Part shown: one piece after another, positions 9,120 through 18,756 of the stretch
How the letters are laid out: each line of letters opens with the position of its first letter
Position numbering within the stretch: the stretch's first letter is position 1
DNA from: Thioclava sp. SK-1
Lineage (GTDB): Bacteria > Pseudomonadota > Alphaproteobacteria > Rhodobacterales > Rhodobacteraceae
NCBI RefSeq assembly: GCF_001705665.1
Contig: NZ_MDHA01000053.1
Location: 124,001-188,000, forward strand
Reading direction: 5' to 3'
DNA length: 64,000 bases
Made by a program: the position numbers and the translations under genes
Notes under the pieces: model-generated
What the model was told of the DNA's origin: nothing
The model's input: the letters and a program-made list of their open reading frames with translations, nothing else
Databases searched by the model: none

Positions 9120-9259
9120 GTTTACTGCCTCTTGCTCAGATCAACGGCCAGTTAGGTTCTGACCCATTTTCTGTAAGTTTACGGCAGATGGAACCCTTTG
9201 TCACCTGCTGATGAATCTATTCAGAAAGTCCAACAAAGACAAGCAGAAACACGCCGATC

Positions 9260-10261
9260 TTAACCTGCCGCCAAGGCCCGTGCGGCAGCGGGGGCAAAGT
9301 AGGTCAAGACCCCATCACACCCGGAACGGCGAAACGCCATTAGACTTTCAAGCATAACTTTTTCATGATCCAGCCAGCCATTTTGTACAGCCGCCATCGC
9401 CATCGCATATTCGCCTGAAACCTGATACGCATAAGTAGGAACGCCAAATGCATCTTTGACACGGCGGCAAATATCCAGATAGGGCATGCCGGGTTTGACC
9501 ATGACCATATCGGCCCCCTCATGCAGATCGCGCGCAACCAGACGCAACGCTTCTTCGGAGTTTCCAGGATCCATCTGATAGGTTTTCTTATCACCCTTAA
9601 GTGCGCCAGACGCGCCAACGGCATCGCGAAACGGGCTGTAAAACCCACTAGCGTATTTCGCAGAGTAGCTCAGAATTGACACTTGTCCGTGCCCCTGTGC
9701 CTCAAGCGCCGTGCGCATCGCGCCGATACGTCCGTCCATCATATCGGATGGACCCAAAATATCGGCTCCGGCATCAGCCTGTGCGATTGCCATTTTCACA
9801 AGACATTCAACGGTTTCGTCGTTGAGAATAATCCCATCTCTTACCAACCCATCGTGCCCATTGGCATTATAGGGATCCAAGGCGATATCAGTCATGATCG
9901 CGATTTCAGGCACGCGTTCCTTGATCGCGCGGATCACGCGATTTGTGATGTTGTCAGGGTTCCAGGCTTCTTGGCAGGCCACGGTTTTTACCGAAGGATC
10001 GGTAAAGGGGAACAGGCAAAGGGCCGGAATGCCAAGGCTTGCGGCCTCTTCCGCGGCGGCGATCGCGCCGTCCAAAGTGCGCCGAAACACCCCGGGCATG
10101 GACGATACCTCTACATCTGCGCCCGGCACGTCAGTGATAAAAATCGGCCAGATCAGATCCTTCACGCTAAGCCGATATTCCTGGGCCAGATCACGCAGTG
10201 CGCTTGTCCGGCGCAGGCGACGCATGCGGGTGGTTGGAAACGGCGGAAGGATCGGGGTCAT
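9260..10261 (-). CDS. hemB: Porphobilinogen synthase (delta-aminolevulinate dehydratase)
   Basis: 333 residues covering the whole family length. Two active-site lysines are visible, in SYSAKYASGFYSPF and MVKPGMPYLD. The metal site reads DIALDPYNANGHDG without the cysteines of zinc enzymes, so this is the magnesium/potassium-dependent type usual in alphaproteobacteria. The enzyme condenses two 5-aminolevulinate molecules to porphobilinogen for haem and bacteriochlorophyll. It is monocistronic here. Confidence 0.96.
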   Translation of the reverse strand: MTPILPPFPTTRMRRLRRTSALRDLAQEYRLSVKDLIWPIFITDVPGADVEVSSMPGVFRRTLDGAIAAAEEAASLGIPALCLFPFTDPSVKTVACQEAWNPDNITNRVIRAIKERVPEIAIMTDIALDPYNANGHDGLVRDGIILNDETVECLVKMAIAQADAGADILGPSDMMDGRIGAMRTALEAQGHGQVSILSYSAKYASGFYSPFRDAVGASGALKGDKKTYQMDPGNSEEALRLVARDLHEGADMVMVKPGMPYLDICRRVKDAFGVPTYAYQVSGEYAMAMAAVQNGWLDHEKVMLESLMAFRRSGCDGVLTYFAPAAARALAAG

Positions 10262-10442
10262 GGCGGCTCTCCACTTGGCTTATTCTGACCTGACATGACC
10301 TATAGCCCCAAGGCAATAGGTCCGAAAAGGTCAGAAACGCTTTGTTTGTGGGAAAGATGGTTTTCTCTGCTGTTGTTTGGGCCTATCGTCGCGCAAAATT
10401 GAGCTCGGATTTTCCGGGCAACAACAGCCAAAGAGGCCCTGT

Positions 10443-10979
10443 GTGACGGTAACCGACCTGATCTTTAGCACGATTTCCGTGCGCAGCTTTTCCAGCCTGT
10501 GGTATTGGGTGGCGCTTGCAGCGATCTGGTCATCTGTGTCGCATTGGGTGATTGGGGTGCCCTATGATGCAGTGTTACGCGCGCGTCGAAATAAGGACGA
10601 AGCCGCTGAAAACCTAGTGCTTTTGGCACGGGTGAATGTGCATCGCTATCGGATGATAGGACAGGATGCAGGGGTGGTTCTGGCGGTGATCGTGCCGTTT
10701 GGACTGACCATGCTGGCGGTTTTGGGATTCGGCTATGGCTATGAACTGGCGCAGGCCGTGTTTCTGGTAGCCTTTCCACTTGTGCTTACTATGATAATGA
10801 CACTGCGCGCAGCCGCCCGAATTTGGCCAGTGATCGAAACATCGGATCCCGAACAAGTGGCGCGTGCCCTGTCGAAGCACCGTCTAAAGGTGCAGGCGAT
10901 CGGCATTTTCGCTATGTTGGTGACCGCACTTTGGGGAATGTTGTTTAACTTTAAGACGCAATTTGTGATTGGCTTCTGA
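10443..10979 (+). CDS. Conserved inner-membrane protein, 178 residues
   Basis: Three or four hydrophobic segments: LWYWVALAAIWSSVSHW, VVLAVIVPFGLTMLAVLGF, AVFLVAFPLVLTMIMTL and IGIFAMLVTALWGMLF. A GTG at 10443 with AGAGG seven bases upstream is preferred to the earlier ATG at 10377, which lacks a ribosome site. Orthologues in Rhodobacterales are sometimes labelled as a SufBCD component, but nothing in the sequence supports Fe-S assembly and no suf gene is near. Function unknown. Confidence 0.65.
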   Translation: MTVTDLIFSTISVRSFSSLWYWVALAAIWSSVSHWVIGVPYDAVLRARRNKDEAAENLVLLARVNVHRYRMIGQDAGVVLAVIVPFGLTMLAVLGFGYGYELAQAVFLVAFPLVLTMIMTLRAAARIWPVIETSDPEQVARALSKHRLKVQAIGIFAMLVTALWGMLFNFKTQFVIGF

Positions 10980-11032
10980 TTGCGCAACGCCAAGGCTTGA
11001 CACCGGCGGTGCGGTCTTTACCTCCATAACTT

Positions 11033-14000
11033 ATGGAACATTTCCTTCTTTCTGGTGCCCCCGAGGGCTATGACGCAAAACTGTTGGCCCGCGAATTGGC
11101 GCGTGGCCAATCGGTTATTCATGTGGCGCGTGACGGGCGCAGGTTGGAGGCGATGCGCGCGGCGTTGGCGTTTTTTGCCCCTGCTGCAGTGGTCCTGGAA
11201 TTCCCGTCATGGGATTGCTTGCCCTATGACCGGGTGTCGCCCAACCCAGAGATTTCCGCCGCACGCATGGCGACATTGGCCACCTTACAGGCCGGGCTTT
11301 CGGGGCCTTTTGTTTTGCTGACGACCCTATCGGCAGCAATGCAGAAAGTGCCTTCTCGTCAGCTGCTTGCGAAGAGTTCCTTCACCGCCAAAGTGGGTGG
11401 TCGGATACATGAAGACCAACTGCGGAATTTCTTGGCGCGGATGGGATTTTCGCTTGTTTCAACGGTGCGAGAGCCGGGCGATTATGCCGTGCGTGGTGGT
11501 ATTATTGACATCTATCCGCCCGGCGAATCCGGTCCGGTGCGTTTGGATCTGTTTGGGGATGTTTTGGATGGGGCGCGTCGATTTGATCCCGCAACACAGC
11601 GTACCAATGAAACGCTAAAGATAATTGATCTGGCACCCGTGTCCGAAGTGATTTTGGATGAGGAGTCGATCACACGATTTCGGCAAAATTACCGCATTGA
11701 ATTTGGTGCAGGCGGTGCCGAAGACCCGCTGTATGAGGCCGTATCTGCCGGGCGTAAACATGCGGGTATGGAGCATTGGCTGGGATTTTTCCAAACCGAT
11801 CTTGAGACAATTTTTGATTATATGCCAACATCTTCTGTCATGTTGGATGATCAGATCGAACCGCAGCGCGAAGCGCGATGGGTGCAGATCGCAGACCAAT
11901 ATGACACCCGGCGCGAAGCAATGTCCCGCCGCGATCGCGTGGATAGCGTTTATAAACCGGCAGCGCCGAGGTTGATGTATTTGGACACAGCCGCATGGGC
12001 TGCGGCATTAAACACCCGGCGTGTTGTCAATCTGCAGGTGCTATCGGCACCACCCGGTCCGGGAATTTTGGATGCGCAGGCGCGGTTGGGACGTAGTTTT
12101 GCGCCTGAGCGCCAACAAGAAAACGTAAGCCTTTTCAGTTCATTAAAAGATCATGTTCAGGCCCGGTTGAAGGTTGGACCTGTGGTGATTGCGTCCTGGT
12201 CGGAAGGGGCGCGTGAACGGCTTAAAGGCCTGATGGAAGATGAGGGCCTTACGGGCGCACGGTTGATTGGTGACGCGCGCGACATTGGGCCGGGGTTGAA
12301 CCTAACAATCTGGATGTTGGATCAGGGGTTCGAGGCGCTAGCAAAGGGCGATGATCCCGCGATCACCGTCATCTCAGAACAAGATGTTTTGGGTGATCGG
12401 CTGATCCGGAAACCGAAGAAAAAGCGGAAGGCCGACAATTTCCTGACCGAAGCGCAATCACTGTCCCCGGGGGATTTGGTTGTGCATGTCGACCATGGGG
12501 TCGGGCGATACAAAGGGCTGCAAACCCTTGAAGCCCAAGGAAAACCATTGGATTGCGTGTTGTTGGAATATGCCGGTGGTGATCGGTTATTCCTACCGGT
12601 GGTCAATATCGAATTGCTTAGCCGCTATGGCCATGAAGACGGGCTGTTGGATAAGCTGGGCGGTGGGGCATGGCAGGCGAAGAAGGCCAAGCTGAAAGAA
12701 CGTATTCGCCAAATTGCGGATAAGTTGATGCGCGTCGCTGCAGAACGATATTTGCGCAAAGCACCGATATTGGAGGTGGAGCATCATGAATGGGAGAGCT
12801 TTGCCGCGCGTTTCCCGTATTCGGAAACCGACGACCAGATGGCGGCGATTGACGATGCTATTGGCGATCTGAAGTCGGGCACCCCGATGGACCGCCTGGT
12901 GGTTGGCGATGTGGGCTTTGGCAAGACCGAGGTTGCAATGCGCGCCGCCTTTGTAGCGGCCGCTTCTGGTGTGCAGGTTGCAGTCATTGCGCCAACGACG
13001 CTTTTGGCGCGGCAACATTACAAGACCTTTGAAGACCGTTTCCGTGGCACGGCAATCAATGTGCGGCCCTTGTCGCGATTTGTCTCGGCGAAAGAGGCAT
13101 CGGCCACGCGGCAAGGTTTGGCGGACGGGACGGTTGATATCGTGATTGGCACCCATGCTGTGCTGGCAAAGACGGTGCGTTTTGCCAATCTGGGGTTGTT
13201 GGTGATTGATGAAGAGCAACATTTTGGGGTGCAGCATAAAGAGCGGCTAAAGCAGATGCGCTCTGACATCCATGTGCTGACATTGACGGCTACGCCCATT
13301 CCCAGAACACTTCAACTTTCGCTTACAGGTGTCCGGGATCTCTCGATAATTGGTACACCGCCAGTCGACCGTCTGGCAATCCGCACCTATGTGTCAGAGT
13401 TTGATGCAGTGACCATTCGAGAGGCGCTGCTGCGCGAACATTATCGCGGGGGGCAAAGTTTCTACGTTGTTCCGCGCATCACGGACCTGCCCGAGATTGA
13501 GAGCTTCCTGCGCGAACACGTGCCAGAGGTCAGTTTTTTGACCGCTCATGGACAGATGGCCGCGGGCGAGTTGGACGATCGGATGAACGCGTTTTACGAT
13601 GGTAAGTTCGATGTGCTTTTGGCAACAACAATCGTGGAATCTGGTCTGGATATTCCCACGGCGAATACGATGGTGATCCACCGGGCCGACATGTTCGGGC
13701 TTAGCCAACTGTATCAGATCCGCGGGCGCGTGGGGCGGTCCAAGATGCGGGCATATTGCTATTTGACGACGAAGCCACGCGCGCCGCTGACCGCGCAGGC
13801 CACCAAGCGCTTGCGGTTGCTTGGCAGTATGGACAGCCTTGGTGCTGGATTCAATTTGGCTAGCCATGATATGGACTTACGCGGCGCTGGTAACTTGCTG
13901 GGTGAGGAGCAATCAGGCCATGTTAAAGAGGTCGGATATGAGCTGTATCAAGCGATGCTTGAGGAAACGATTGCCAAGCTGAAGTCAGGGGAGCTGGGTG

Positions 14001-14494
14001 AAGATGTCTCGGATGGTGAATGGTCGCCGCAGATCAATCTGGGCGTCCCAGTCATCATTCCAGAAAGCTATGTCCCGGATCTGGACTTGCGGCTTGGGTT
14101 GTATCGGCGTTTGTCCAGCTTGACCACAAAGGTGGAATTGGAAGGCTTTGCCGCAGAGCTGATCGATCGCTTTGGCCAATTGCCAAAAGAAATCAATTCA
14201 TTGCTGCTTGTTGTTCGCATCAAAGCGATGTGCAAACGTGCGCATATCTCGCGTTTGGATGCGGGTCCCAAAGGGGCAACCGTGCAATTCCATGATGATA
14301 AATTCCCCAACCCAGCAGGGTTGGTTGATTATCTGACTGCCGAACGCGATCTGGCGAAGGTGAAGGATAATAAGCTGATTATTCGCCGCGATTGGGCCAG
14401 GGATTCTGACAAGGTCAAAGGGGCTTTTGCCATCGCCCGGGATTTGGCAGCCAAGGTGCTGGATGCGAAGAAAGACATGAAAAAGGGCCGGTAA
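11033..14494 (+). CDS. mfd: Transcription-repair coupling factor
   Basis: 1153 residues. It has a UvrB-like N-terminal region, an RNA-polymerase interaction domain near 470-540 (LSPGDLVVHVDHGVGRY), superfamily-2 translocase motifs (DVGFGKTEVAMRAA, VIDEEQHFG, TLTATPIPRTL, QIRGRVGRS) and a C-terminal TRCF domain. Mfd pushes stalled RNA polymerase off damaged DNA and recruits UvrA. The stop codon lies inside a terminator hairpin. Identification is certain. Confidence 0.97.
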   Translation: MEHFLLSGAPEGYDAKLLARELARGQSVIHVARDGRRLEAMRAALAFFAPAAVVLEFPSWDCLPYDRVSPNPEISAARMATLATLQAGLSGPFVLLTTLSAAMQKVPSRQLLAKSSFTAKVGGRIHEDQLRNFLARMGFSLVSTVREPGDYAVRGGIIDIYPPGESGPVRLDLFGDVLDGARRFDPATQRTNETLKIIDLAPVSEVILDEESITRFRQNYRIEFGAGGAEDPLYEAVSAGRKHAGMEHWLGFFQTDLETIFDYMPTSSVMLDDQIEPQREARWVQIADQYDTRREAMSRRDRVDSVYKPAAPRLMYLDTAAWAAALNTRRVVNLQVLSAPPGPGILDAQARLGRSFAPERQQENVSLFSSLKDHVQARLKVGPVVIASWSEGARERLKGLMEDEGLTGARLIGDARDIGPGLNLTIWMLDQGFEALAKGDDPAITVISEQDVLGDRLIRKPKKKRKADNFLTEAQSLSPGDLVVHVDHGVGRYKGLQTLEAQGKPLDCVLLEYAGGDRLFLPVVNIELLSRYGHEDGLLDKLGGGAWQAKKAKLKERIRQIADKLMRVAAERYLRKAPILEVEHHEWESFAARFPYSETDDQMAAIDDAIGDLKSGTPMDRLVVGDVGFGKTEVAMRAAFVAAASGVQVAVIAPTTLLARQHYKTFEDRFRGTAINVRPLSRFVSAKEASATRQGLADGTVDIVIGTHAVLAKTVRFANLGLLVIDEEQHFGVQHKERLKQMRSDIHVLTLTATPIPRTLQLSLTGVRDLSIIGTPPVDRLAIRTYVSEFDAVTIREALLREHYRGGQSFYVVPRITDLPEIESFLREHVPEVSFLTAHGQMAAGELDDRMNAFYDGKFDVLLATTIVESGLDIPTANTMVIHRADMFGLSQLYQIRGRVGRSKMRAYCYLTTKPRAPLTAQATKRLRLLGSMDSLGAGFNLASHDMDLRGAGNLLGEEQSGHVKEVGYELYQAMLEETIAKLKSGELGEDVSDGEWSPQINLGVPVIIPESYVPDLDLRLGLYRRLSSLTTKVELEGFAAELIDRFGQLPKEINSLLLVVRIKAMCKRAHISRLDAGPKGATVQFHDDKFPNPAGLVDYLTAERDLAKVKDNKLIIRRDWARDSDKVKGAFAIARDLAAKVLDAKKDMKKGR

Positions 14495-14507
14495 CATACC
14501 GGCCCTT
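14483..14507 (+). terminator. Terminator overlapping the mfd stop codon
   Basis: AAGGGCCGGT and ACCGGCCCTT form a perfect 10-bp stem with a five-base loop. The downstream sequence is T-rich only on the plus side, after a short gap. Symmetry suggests service to both convergent genes. Confidence 0.7.
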
Positions 14508-14525
14508 CGTCGTTTTGTTTCGATC

Positions 14526-15749
14526 TTATTCTTCTTTTAGTGTGCCGCGCATCAACACATAGGCAACGGCAGAGCAGGTCAGTGTGGTAAAGGCCAATGG
14601 CAAGGCCGTGCCATTGAATGCCAGACCGACGGGAGCGGCCAACATCACCGACCCAACGGTTGAGATGGCCGTGATGATCGACGCTGCAAGCCCTGCCATA
14701 TGGCCCATTTTCTGCATCGCAAGTGCGTTCAAATTGCCGAAGGTCAGGCCGGCCATAGAGAAGATTGACACGAACCATAAAAAGAACACAGCAAACCCCC
14801 ACCCCGATTGTGGCATGCCTGCAAACATCAACCCAAGTACCAGGATCGAGGCGATGACCTGCATTAGGTAAGAGGCGATGACGATACGGCGCATGCCATA
14901 CCGAACCACAATTCGTGAGTTCAAGAAGGAGGCAGCACCGGCCAAAAGTGCGCCACCTGCAAACCATTTCGGGAAATTATCGGTGACACCATAGGTTTCA
15001 TAAAGCTGCTGCGCAGAGCTGAGCGCGGCAAACATTTGCCCAAATCCAAGCGTGATGATGACAATATACAAAAGCACCTGACGATCCGACAGTACCTCTT
15101 TCACGCCATTCCACAGCCGCGCAAATTGCAGCGGGCGCCGCTTGTCTGCCGTTAAGGTTTCTGGCTGCCGTAAGAACATCCATGTCACGCCGATCGTACC
15201 GAACAAGATGAACGCATAGAACACACCGCGCCATCCGGCGATATCAATGATCACAGCACCGATGGATGGGGCCATTGCCGGAACGATGATAAAGATCATC
15301 ATGATAATAGAGGTGACCTTCGCCATTTCGCGACCGGCATATTTGTCACGCACCATCGCCATCGGGATGATCCGTGGCGAGGCGGCCCCCAAGCCCTGAA
15401 TGAAACGTGAAATCAACAACATTTCAAGCGATTGCGCATGGGCGGCGATGAACGAGCCAATCATGTAGATGCCAACCCCATACAAGATCGTCATTTTACG
15501 GCCAATCGCATCGGAAATCGGGCCGACGAATAATGTACCGGCGCCCATGCCAAATACGAATGAGGTCAGGACCAGCTGTGCCTTATTTACATCGCCGGGG
15601 CTCATTGTGCGGGCGATTTCCGGAAGGGCGGGCAGCATTGCGTCAATGGAAAATGCTACCGTCGCGATTAACGACGCCAGCATAATCGTGAACTCTCTTA
15701 GCGAGAGGGACTCGGTATGGACCGGGTCAATATGGTCTGTTTGAGACAT
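14526..15749 (-). CDS. Bcr/CflA-type drug/H+ antiporter (MFS)
   Basis: 407 residues with 12 predicted membrane segments. The family motif A (GPISDAIGRKMT) lies between segments 2 and 3, and RFIQGLGAASPRIIPMAMVRD corresponds to the Bcr/CflA signature after segment 4. Members export bicyclomycin, sulfonamides or small metabolites by proton antiport. The neighbours give no hint of substrate. Confidence 0.88.
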   Translation of the reverse strand: MSQTDHIDPVHTESLSLREFTIMLASLIATVAFSIDAMLPALPEIARTMSPGDVNKAQLVLTSFVFGMGAGTLFVGPISDAIGRKMTILYGVGIYMIGSFIAAHAQSLEMLLISRFIQGLGAASPRIIPMAMVRDKYAGREMAKVTSIIMMIFIIVPAMAPSIGAVIIDIAGWRGVFYAFILFGTIGVTWMFLRQPETLTADKRRPLQFARLWNGVKEVLSDRQVLLYIVIITLGFGQMFAALSSAQQLYETYGVTDNFPKWFAGGALLAGAASFLNSRIVVRYGMRRIVIASYLMQVIASILVLGLMFAGMPQSGWGFAVFFLWFVSIFSMAGLTFGNLNALAMQKMGHMAGLAASIITAISTVGSVMLAAPVGLAFNGTALPLAFTTLTCSAVAYVLMRGTLKEE

Positions 15750-15901
15750 CAGGCTTCCAAGAGTCTAAAAGGGATTTTGCAGCAGATAATAGTAAGCTGG
15801 CTTATTTGGCCAGTCATACCAGGAAAAAAACAGACAGAACGGTTTAAAACACCAGCACAAGGGTATGTGCAGTGACGCTCAGTCCGATTGTTCTGTGGGC
15901 A

Positions 15902-16549
15902 TTAATGTAGTGTATCTTTAGGAGGGCCGGCCAACAGCTCATCAATAACATCTAGCCACAGCTGAGTGGGCTGGGCGCCAGATACAGCGTGAAGATTGCC
16001 GATTACATAGGTGGGAACGGCGGTGATGCCGCGTTCACGCGCGTGGGCGTCACGTTGCAAGACGGTATCGCGGTCGGCATCGGTTGCCAATAGGCGCTGC
16101 ACCGCTTCACGCGACATGCCTGCCTGTGCGGCGATGTCTGTCAGGGTCTTACCATCGCCAATATCGCGCGCTTCTACCCAATGAGCGCGCAGCAGTGCCA
16201 TCATCACAGGGGTCGCGCATTCCTCTAATCCTGCCCAGTGGACAAGCCGATGCGCGTCCAATGTGTTGGGCTGATGTAATGCGGACATTGGATCGAATTC
16301 GATCCCTTCTTCTTGTGTGATTTCAAGAATTTGCGTCATCATCTTTACAGCGCCATCCTGGCCGAATTTGGCCTGCAGGTAATCAGCACGCGACATTCCT
16401 TCGCGCGGCAGTGTCGGGTTCAGTTGAAACGGTTGCCAGGCCAATTGGAAGGGATGATCAGGCCGTTTTGCCAAGGCTTTTTCCAACCGCGCCCAACCGA
16501 TCAGACACCATGGGCAAACGGGATCAGCAAAAATATCAAGTGTGGTCAT
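15902..16549 (-). CDS. DsbA-family oxidoreductase (FrnE-like)
   Basis: 215 residues with a thioredoxin-fold start, the redox motif CPWC at residues 11-14 (FADPVCPWCLIGW), a helical insertion and the cis-Pro loop region GITAVPTYVIGN. There is no signal peptide, so it is cytoplasmic, like FrnE rather than periplasmic DsbA. The ATG at 16549 with GGAAA upstream is preferred to a TTG at 16561. It begins 12 bases after the stop codon of the acyl-CoA ligase gene and is presumably co-transcribed with it. Confidence 0.88.
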   Translation of the reverse strand: MTTLDIFADPVCPWCLIGWARLEKALAKRPDHPFQLAWQPFQLNPTLPREGMSRADYLQAKFGQDGAVKMMTQILEITQEEGIEFDPMSALHQPNTLDAHRLVHWAGLEECATPVMMALLRAHWVEARDIGDGKTLTDIAAQAGMSREAVQRLLATDADRDTVLQRDAHARERGITAVPTYVIGNLHAVSGAQPTQLWLDVIDELLAGPPKDTLH

Positions 16550-16561
16550 ATCTGTTTCCAA

Positions 16562-18025
16562 TCAGTGGCTTGCGGCCCAATCCTGACGCAGTTTTCGCCG
16601 GTCTATCTTCCCGTTTGCATTGCGCGGCAGGGTCAAGATTTGGCGATAGATCCGCGGCTGTTTATAACGTGCCAAGGTTTCTTGTGCATGGGCGATCAAA
16701 ACAGTCTCGTCAACCCCACCACTGTAGGCCAAGGCGATCACGGTTACACCGGGTTTAACCGGCACTTCAATTGCAGCAATATCACCAATGTCGTCAATGT
16801 GTTGGAGCGCGTTCTCAACCTCAATTGGTGACACACGGAACCCGCCTGCATTCATCATATCATCATTGCGGCCAAGATAGTGCACAGCGCCAGCGGCATC
16901 CATGCGCGCCATATCCCCAGTGCGAAACCAATCACCGTCGAAGCGGGCAGTGGTCTCGTCTTTTGCACCCCAATATCCAAGAAATAGCCCCGGCTCGTCG
17001 CGGTGAATTTGAATTTCACCATCGTTGTCAGATCCTTGCGGTGCAATCCTGACTTTGCGATCTGGCTGAATGAAACCCAATGTATCTTCTGGGGATGGCC
17101 GTATGGGAGAACCCGAAATGAATGTCGAACATTCGGACATGCCAAACGCCTCGTGTATCGGCGTTCCGGTGGCATCGTGCCATGCGCTGCGCAGTGCAGT
17201 TGGCAATTTTTCTCCAGCTGACAGCCCGTGGCGTAATTTAGGCAAGGCCAAGCTGCTGTGTGCTTTTAATATCTGCCGATAAACACCTGGAACAGCTGCA
17301 AAAATCGTGGCGTCTACGCGCTTAAGCAAGAGTGGAATTTGATCTGGACGAACGGCGGCAGATGGGATTAGTGCGGTCGCACCCATCGTCCATGGGTCCA
17401 ACAATCCCGTGCCCAGAGTATAGGTCCAATTGAACGCACCGGCGTGAAGAAGCCTGTCTGTTTCGCGCAATCCATACCAGCCATCATACATCGCGTGCCG
17501 GGCCAAAATGGCGCGGTGTGCGTGGCATACGGCGCGTGGCAAGCCGGCCGACCCGGATGTAAAGATGATATAGGCAAGCCGGTCTGATGAGCCATAGGCA
17601 TAATCGCAAGGCGGCAGTGCCTCGAACCCGCGCAACTCTTCGGTCGAAATCAGAATTCCGGGCTGGTCGGGCAGGGCGACTCCGTCCTGGGCGACCGTGG
17701 CCGTGATATCCAGCTGCTGCGCCATCTTGGTGATTTCTGGTCCGGTCAACTGCGCAGATGTTGGAACCGGAATTATCCCGACGGCGATGGCGCCCAAAAA
17801 TGCGATAGGAAAATCAGTTGTATTACCAAGACGCAAAAGCACCCTGTCGCCCGGCATCAAACCCGCTGCAAGAAAACCAGCGCCTGCACCGCGTACGGCG
17901 GACAATAGGCGACCATATTGCCACCGCTCCGCACCGGAGGGTTTCAGGATCTGTAACGCAGATTTATCTTCCAGATCTACGGCGCGTGCCAAAACATGGG
18001 CGGTCAGGTTGAAATGGTCGGACAT
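16562..18025 (-). CDS. Acyl-CoA synthetase / aryl-CoA ligase (AMP-binding)
   Basis: 487 residues of the ANL adenylating superfamily. Motif A3 is IIFTSGSAGLPRAV, A5 GMSECSTF, A7/A8 WFRTGDMARMD and the C-terminal catalytic lysine lies in RNANGKIDRRKLR. It would activate a carboxylic acid as acyl-AMP and pass it to CoA. Overall order and length resemble benzoate- and 4-hydroxybenzoate-CoA ligases, but the substrate cannot be fixed from the sequence. Translationally close to the following DsbA-like gene. Confidence 0.87.
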   Translation of the reverse strand: MSDHFNLTAHVLARAVDLEDKSALQILKPSGAERWQYGRLLSAVRGAGAGFLAAGLMPGDRVLLRLGNTTDFPIAFLGAIAVGIIPVPTSAQLTGPEITKMAQQLDITATVAQDGVALPDQPGILISTEELRGFEALPPCDYAYGSSDRLAYIIFTSGSAGLPRAVCHAHRAILARHAMYDGWYGLRETDRLLHAGAFNWTYTLGTGLLDPWTMGATALIPSAAVRPDQIPLLLKRVDATIFAAVPGVYRQILKAHSSLALPKLRHGLSAGEKLPTALRSAWHDATGTPIHEAFGMSECSTFISGSPIRPSPEDTLGFIQPDRKVRIAPQGSDNDGEIQIHRDEPGLFLGYWGAKDETTARFDGDWFRTGDMARMDAAGAVHYLGRNDDMMNAGGFRVSPIEVENALQHIDDIGDIAAIEVPVKPGVTVIALAYSGGVDETVLIAHAQETLARYKQPRIYRQILTLPRNANGKIDRRKLRQDWAASH

Positions 18026-18073
18026 GGATGGTTCTCCCCTGTCCGACCGGAGTATGCAATGCAGCCTTTACGA

Positions 18074-18424
18074 TCAAGAGGCTTCGCGGCCAACAGGGTT
18101 TTCGGCTGCATTGTCGTCGCCAAACGCCGCATCGTCATCATATTCATCTTCGCCCTCGTTCACATATTTTGCGCTATTTTGGAGCGAATGATCGTCATGC
18201 GATGGGTCCATCACGACATCGGAGGGGAGTTCGCCGGCCATCCAGTCGCGGATTTCATCGCGCGCATCAATTGGTTCGATCTCTGTGACTTTGGCAATAT
18301 AGGCGATAAAGGCTTTTTGATCACCATCAACATCGTCCAGGCCGTCAGCATCGGTGCCGTCCCAGCGTTCCAAAATCGCTTCGTAGAAAGCTGACCAATT
18401 TTGTTCAATATGCTGCCACTTCAT
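18074..18424 (-). CDS. CsbD-like stress protein with acidic tail
   Basis: 116 residues. The N-terminal half (MKWQHIEQNWSAF, DGDQKAFIAYIAKVTEI, ARDEIRDWM) follows the CsbD pattern of small stress proteins (MKWDxIxGNWKQ...). The C-terminal 45 residues are strongly acidic (GEDEYDDDAAFGDDNAAEN) and probably disordered. The start at 18424 has a perfect AAGGAGG. An EcfG-like promoter lies about 90 bp upstream, which fits the usual general-stress control of csbD genes. Molecular function is unknown for the family. Confidence 0.75.
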   Translation of the reverse strand: MKWQHIEQNWSAFYEAILERWDGTDADGLDDVDGDQKAFIAYIAKVTEIEPIDARDEIRDWMAGELPSDVVMDPSHDDHSLQNSAKYVNEGEDEYDDDAAFGDDNAAENPVGREAS

Positions 18425-18515
18425 CGTGTAGCCCTCCTTTATATCACGCGCTTCGCTGTCGCGCTGTTCGTGTTGGGCAGGTGAAACGCTGTGCTGCCCG
18501 ATCTTATGGGAAACT

Positions 18516-18540
18516 AAGGAGATAGCAGGCAAAAAGTTCC
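18516..18540 (-). promoter_or_regulatory. EcfG-like promoter for the CsbD-like gene
   Basis: On the minus strand GGGAAC (GGAAC at 18540-18536) is followed after 16 bases by CCTT (18519-18516), one mismatch from the alphaproteobacterial general-stress consensus GGAAC-N16/17-CGTT. Position upstream of a CsbD-like gene supports it. Confidence 0.45.
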
Positions 18541-18586
18541 CGCGCTTTGCGACATATTCTAGTGATCATGGCTGTGATGAGGGCAG

Positions 18587-18690
18587 AAAAAATGCCGCAC
18601 CCCGAAGGATGCGGCAAGTTCAACAGGGAGGAAGTTTCAACCTGGGCTACCCGCTCGGGTTGAATATGATCTACAATTGCAGCAAATGGT
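18587..18690 (-). ncRNA. Candidate small RNA with anti-Shine-Dalgarno motif
   Basis: On the minus strand this 332-bp gene-free stretch has a textbook terminator: TGCCGCATCC, TTCG loop, GGGTGCGGCA, then six T (stem 18616-18593, T-run 18592-18587). No coding frame on that strand ends here. Just upstream lies CTTCCTCCC (single-stranded, complement of 18626-18634), and before it a second hairpin with arms TTCAACC/GGTTGAA (18664-18658 and 18642-18636). The arrangement recalls the CCUCCUCCC-type (CcsR/cuckoo) sRNAs of Rhodobacter. The 5' end is a guess. The other parts of 18425-18756 hold the CsbD-like promoter and the ribosome site of the next gene. Confidence 0.55.
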
Positions 18691-18756
18691 TAAATAGTTA
18701 TTGTTCGCTCAGGTCGGTGCAATTAACCCGGAATTGAACAAGACAGGGGCAGGAAC

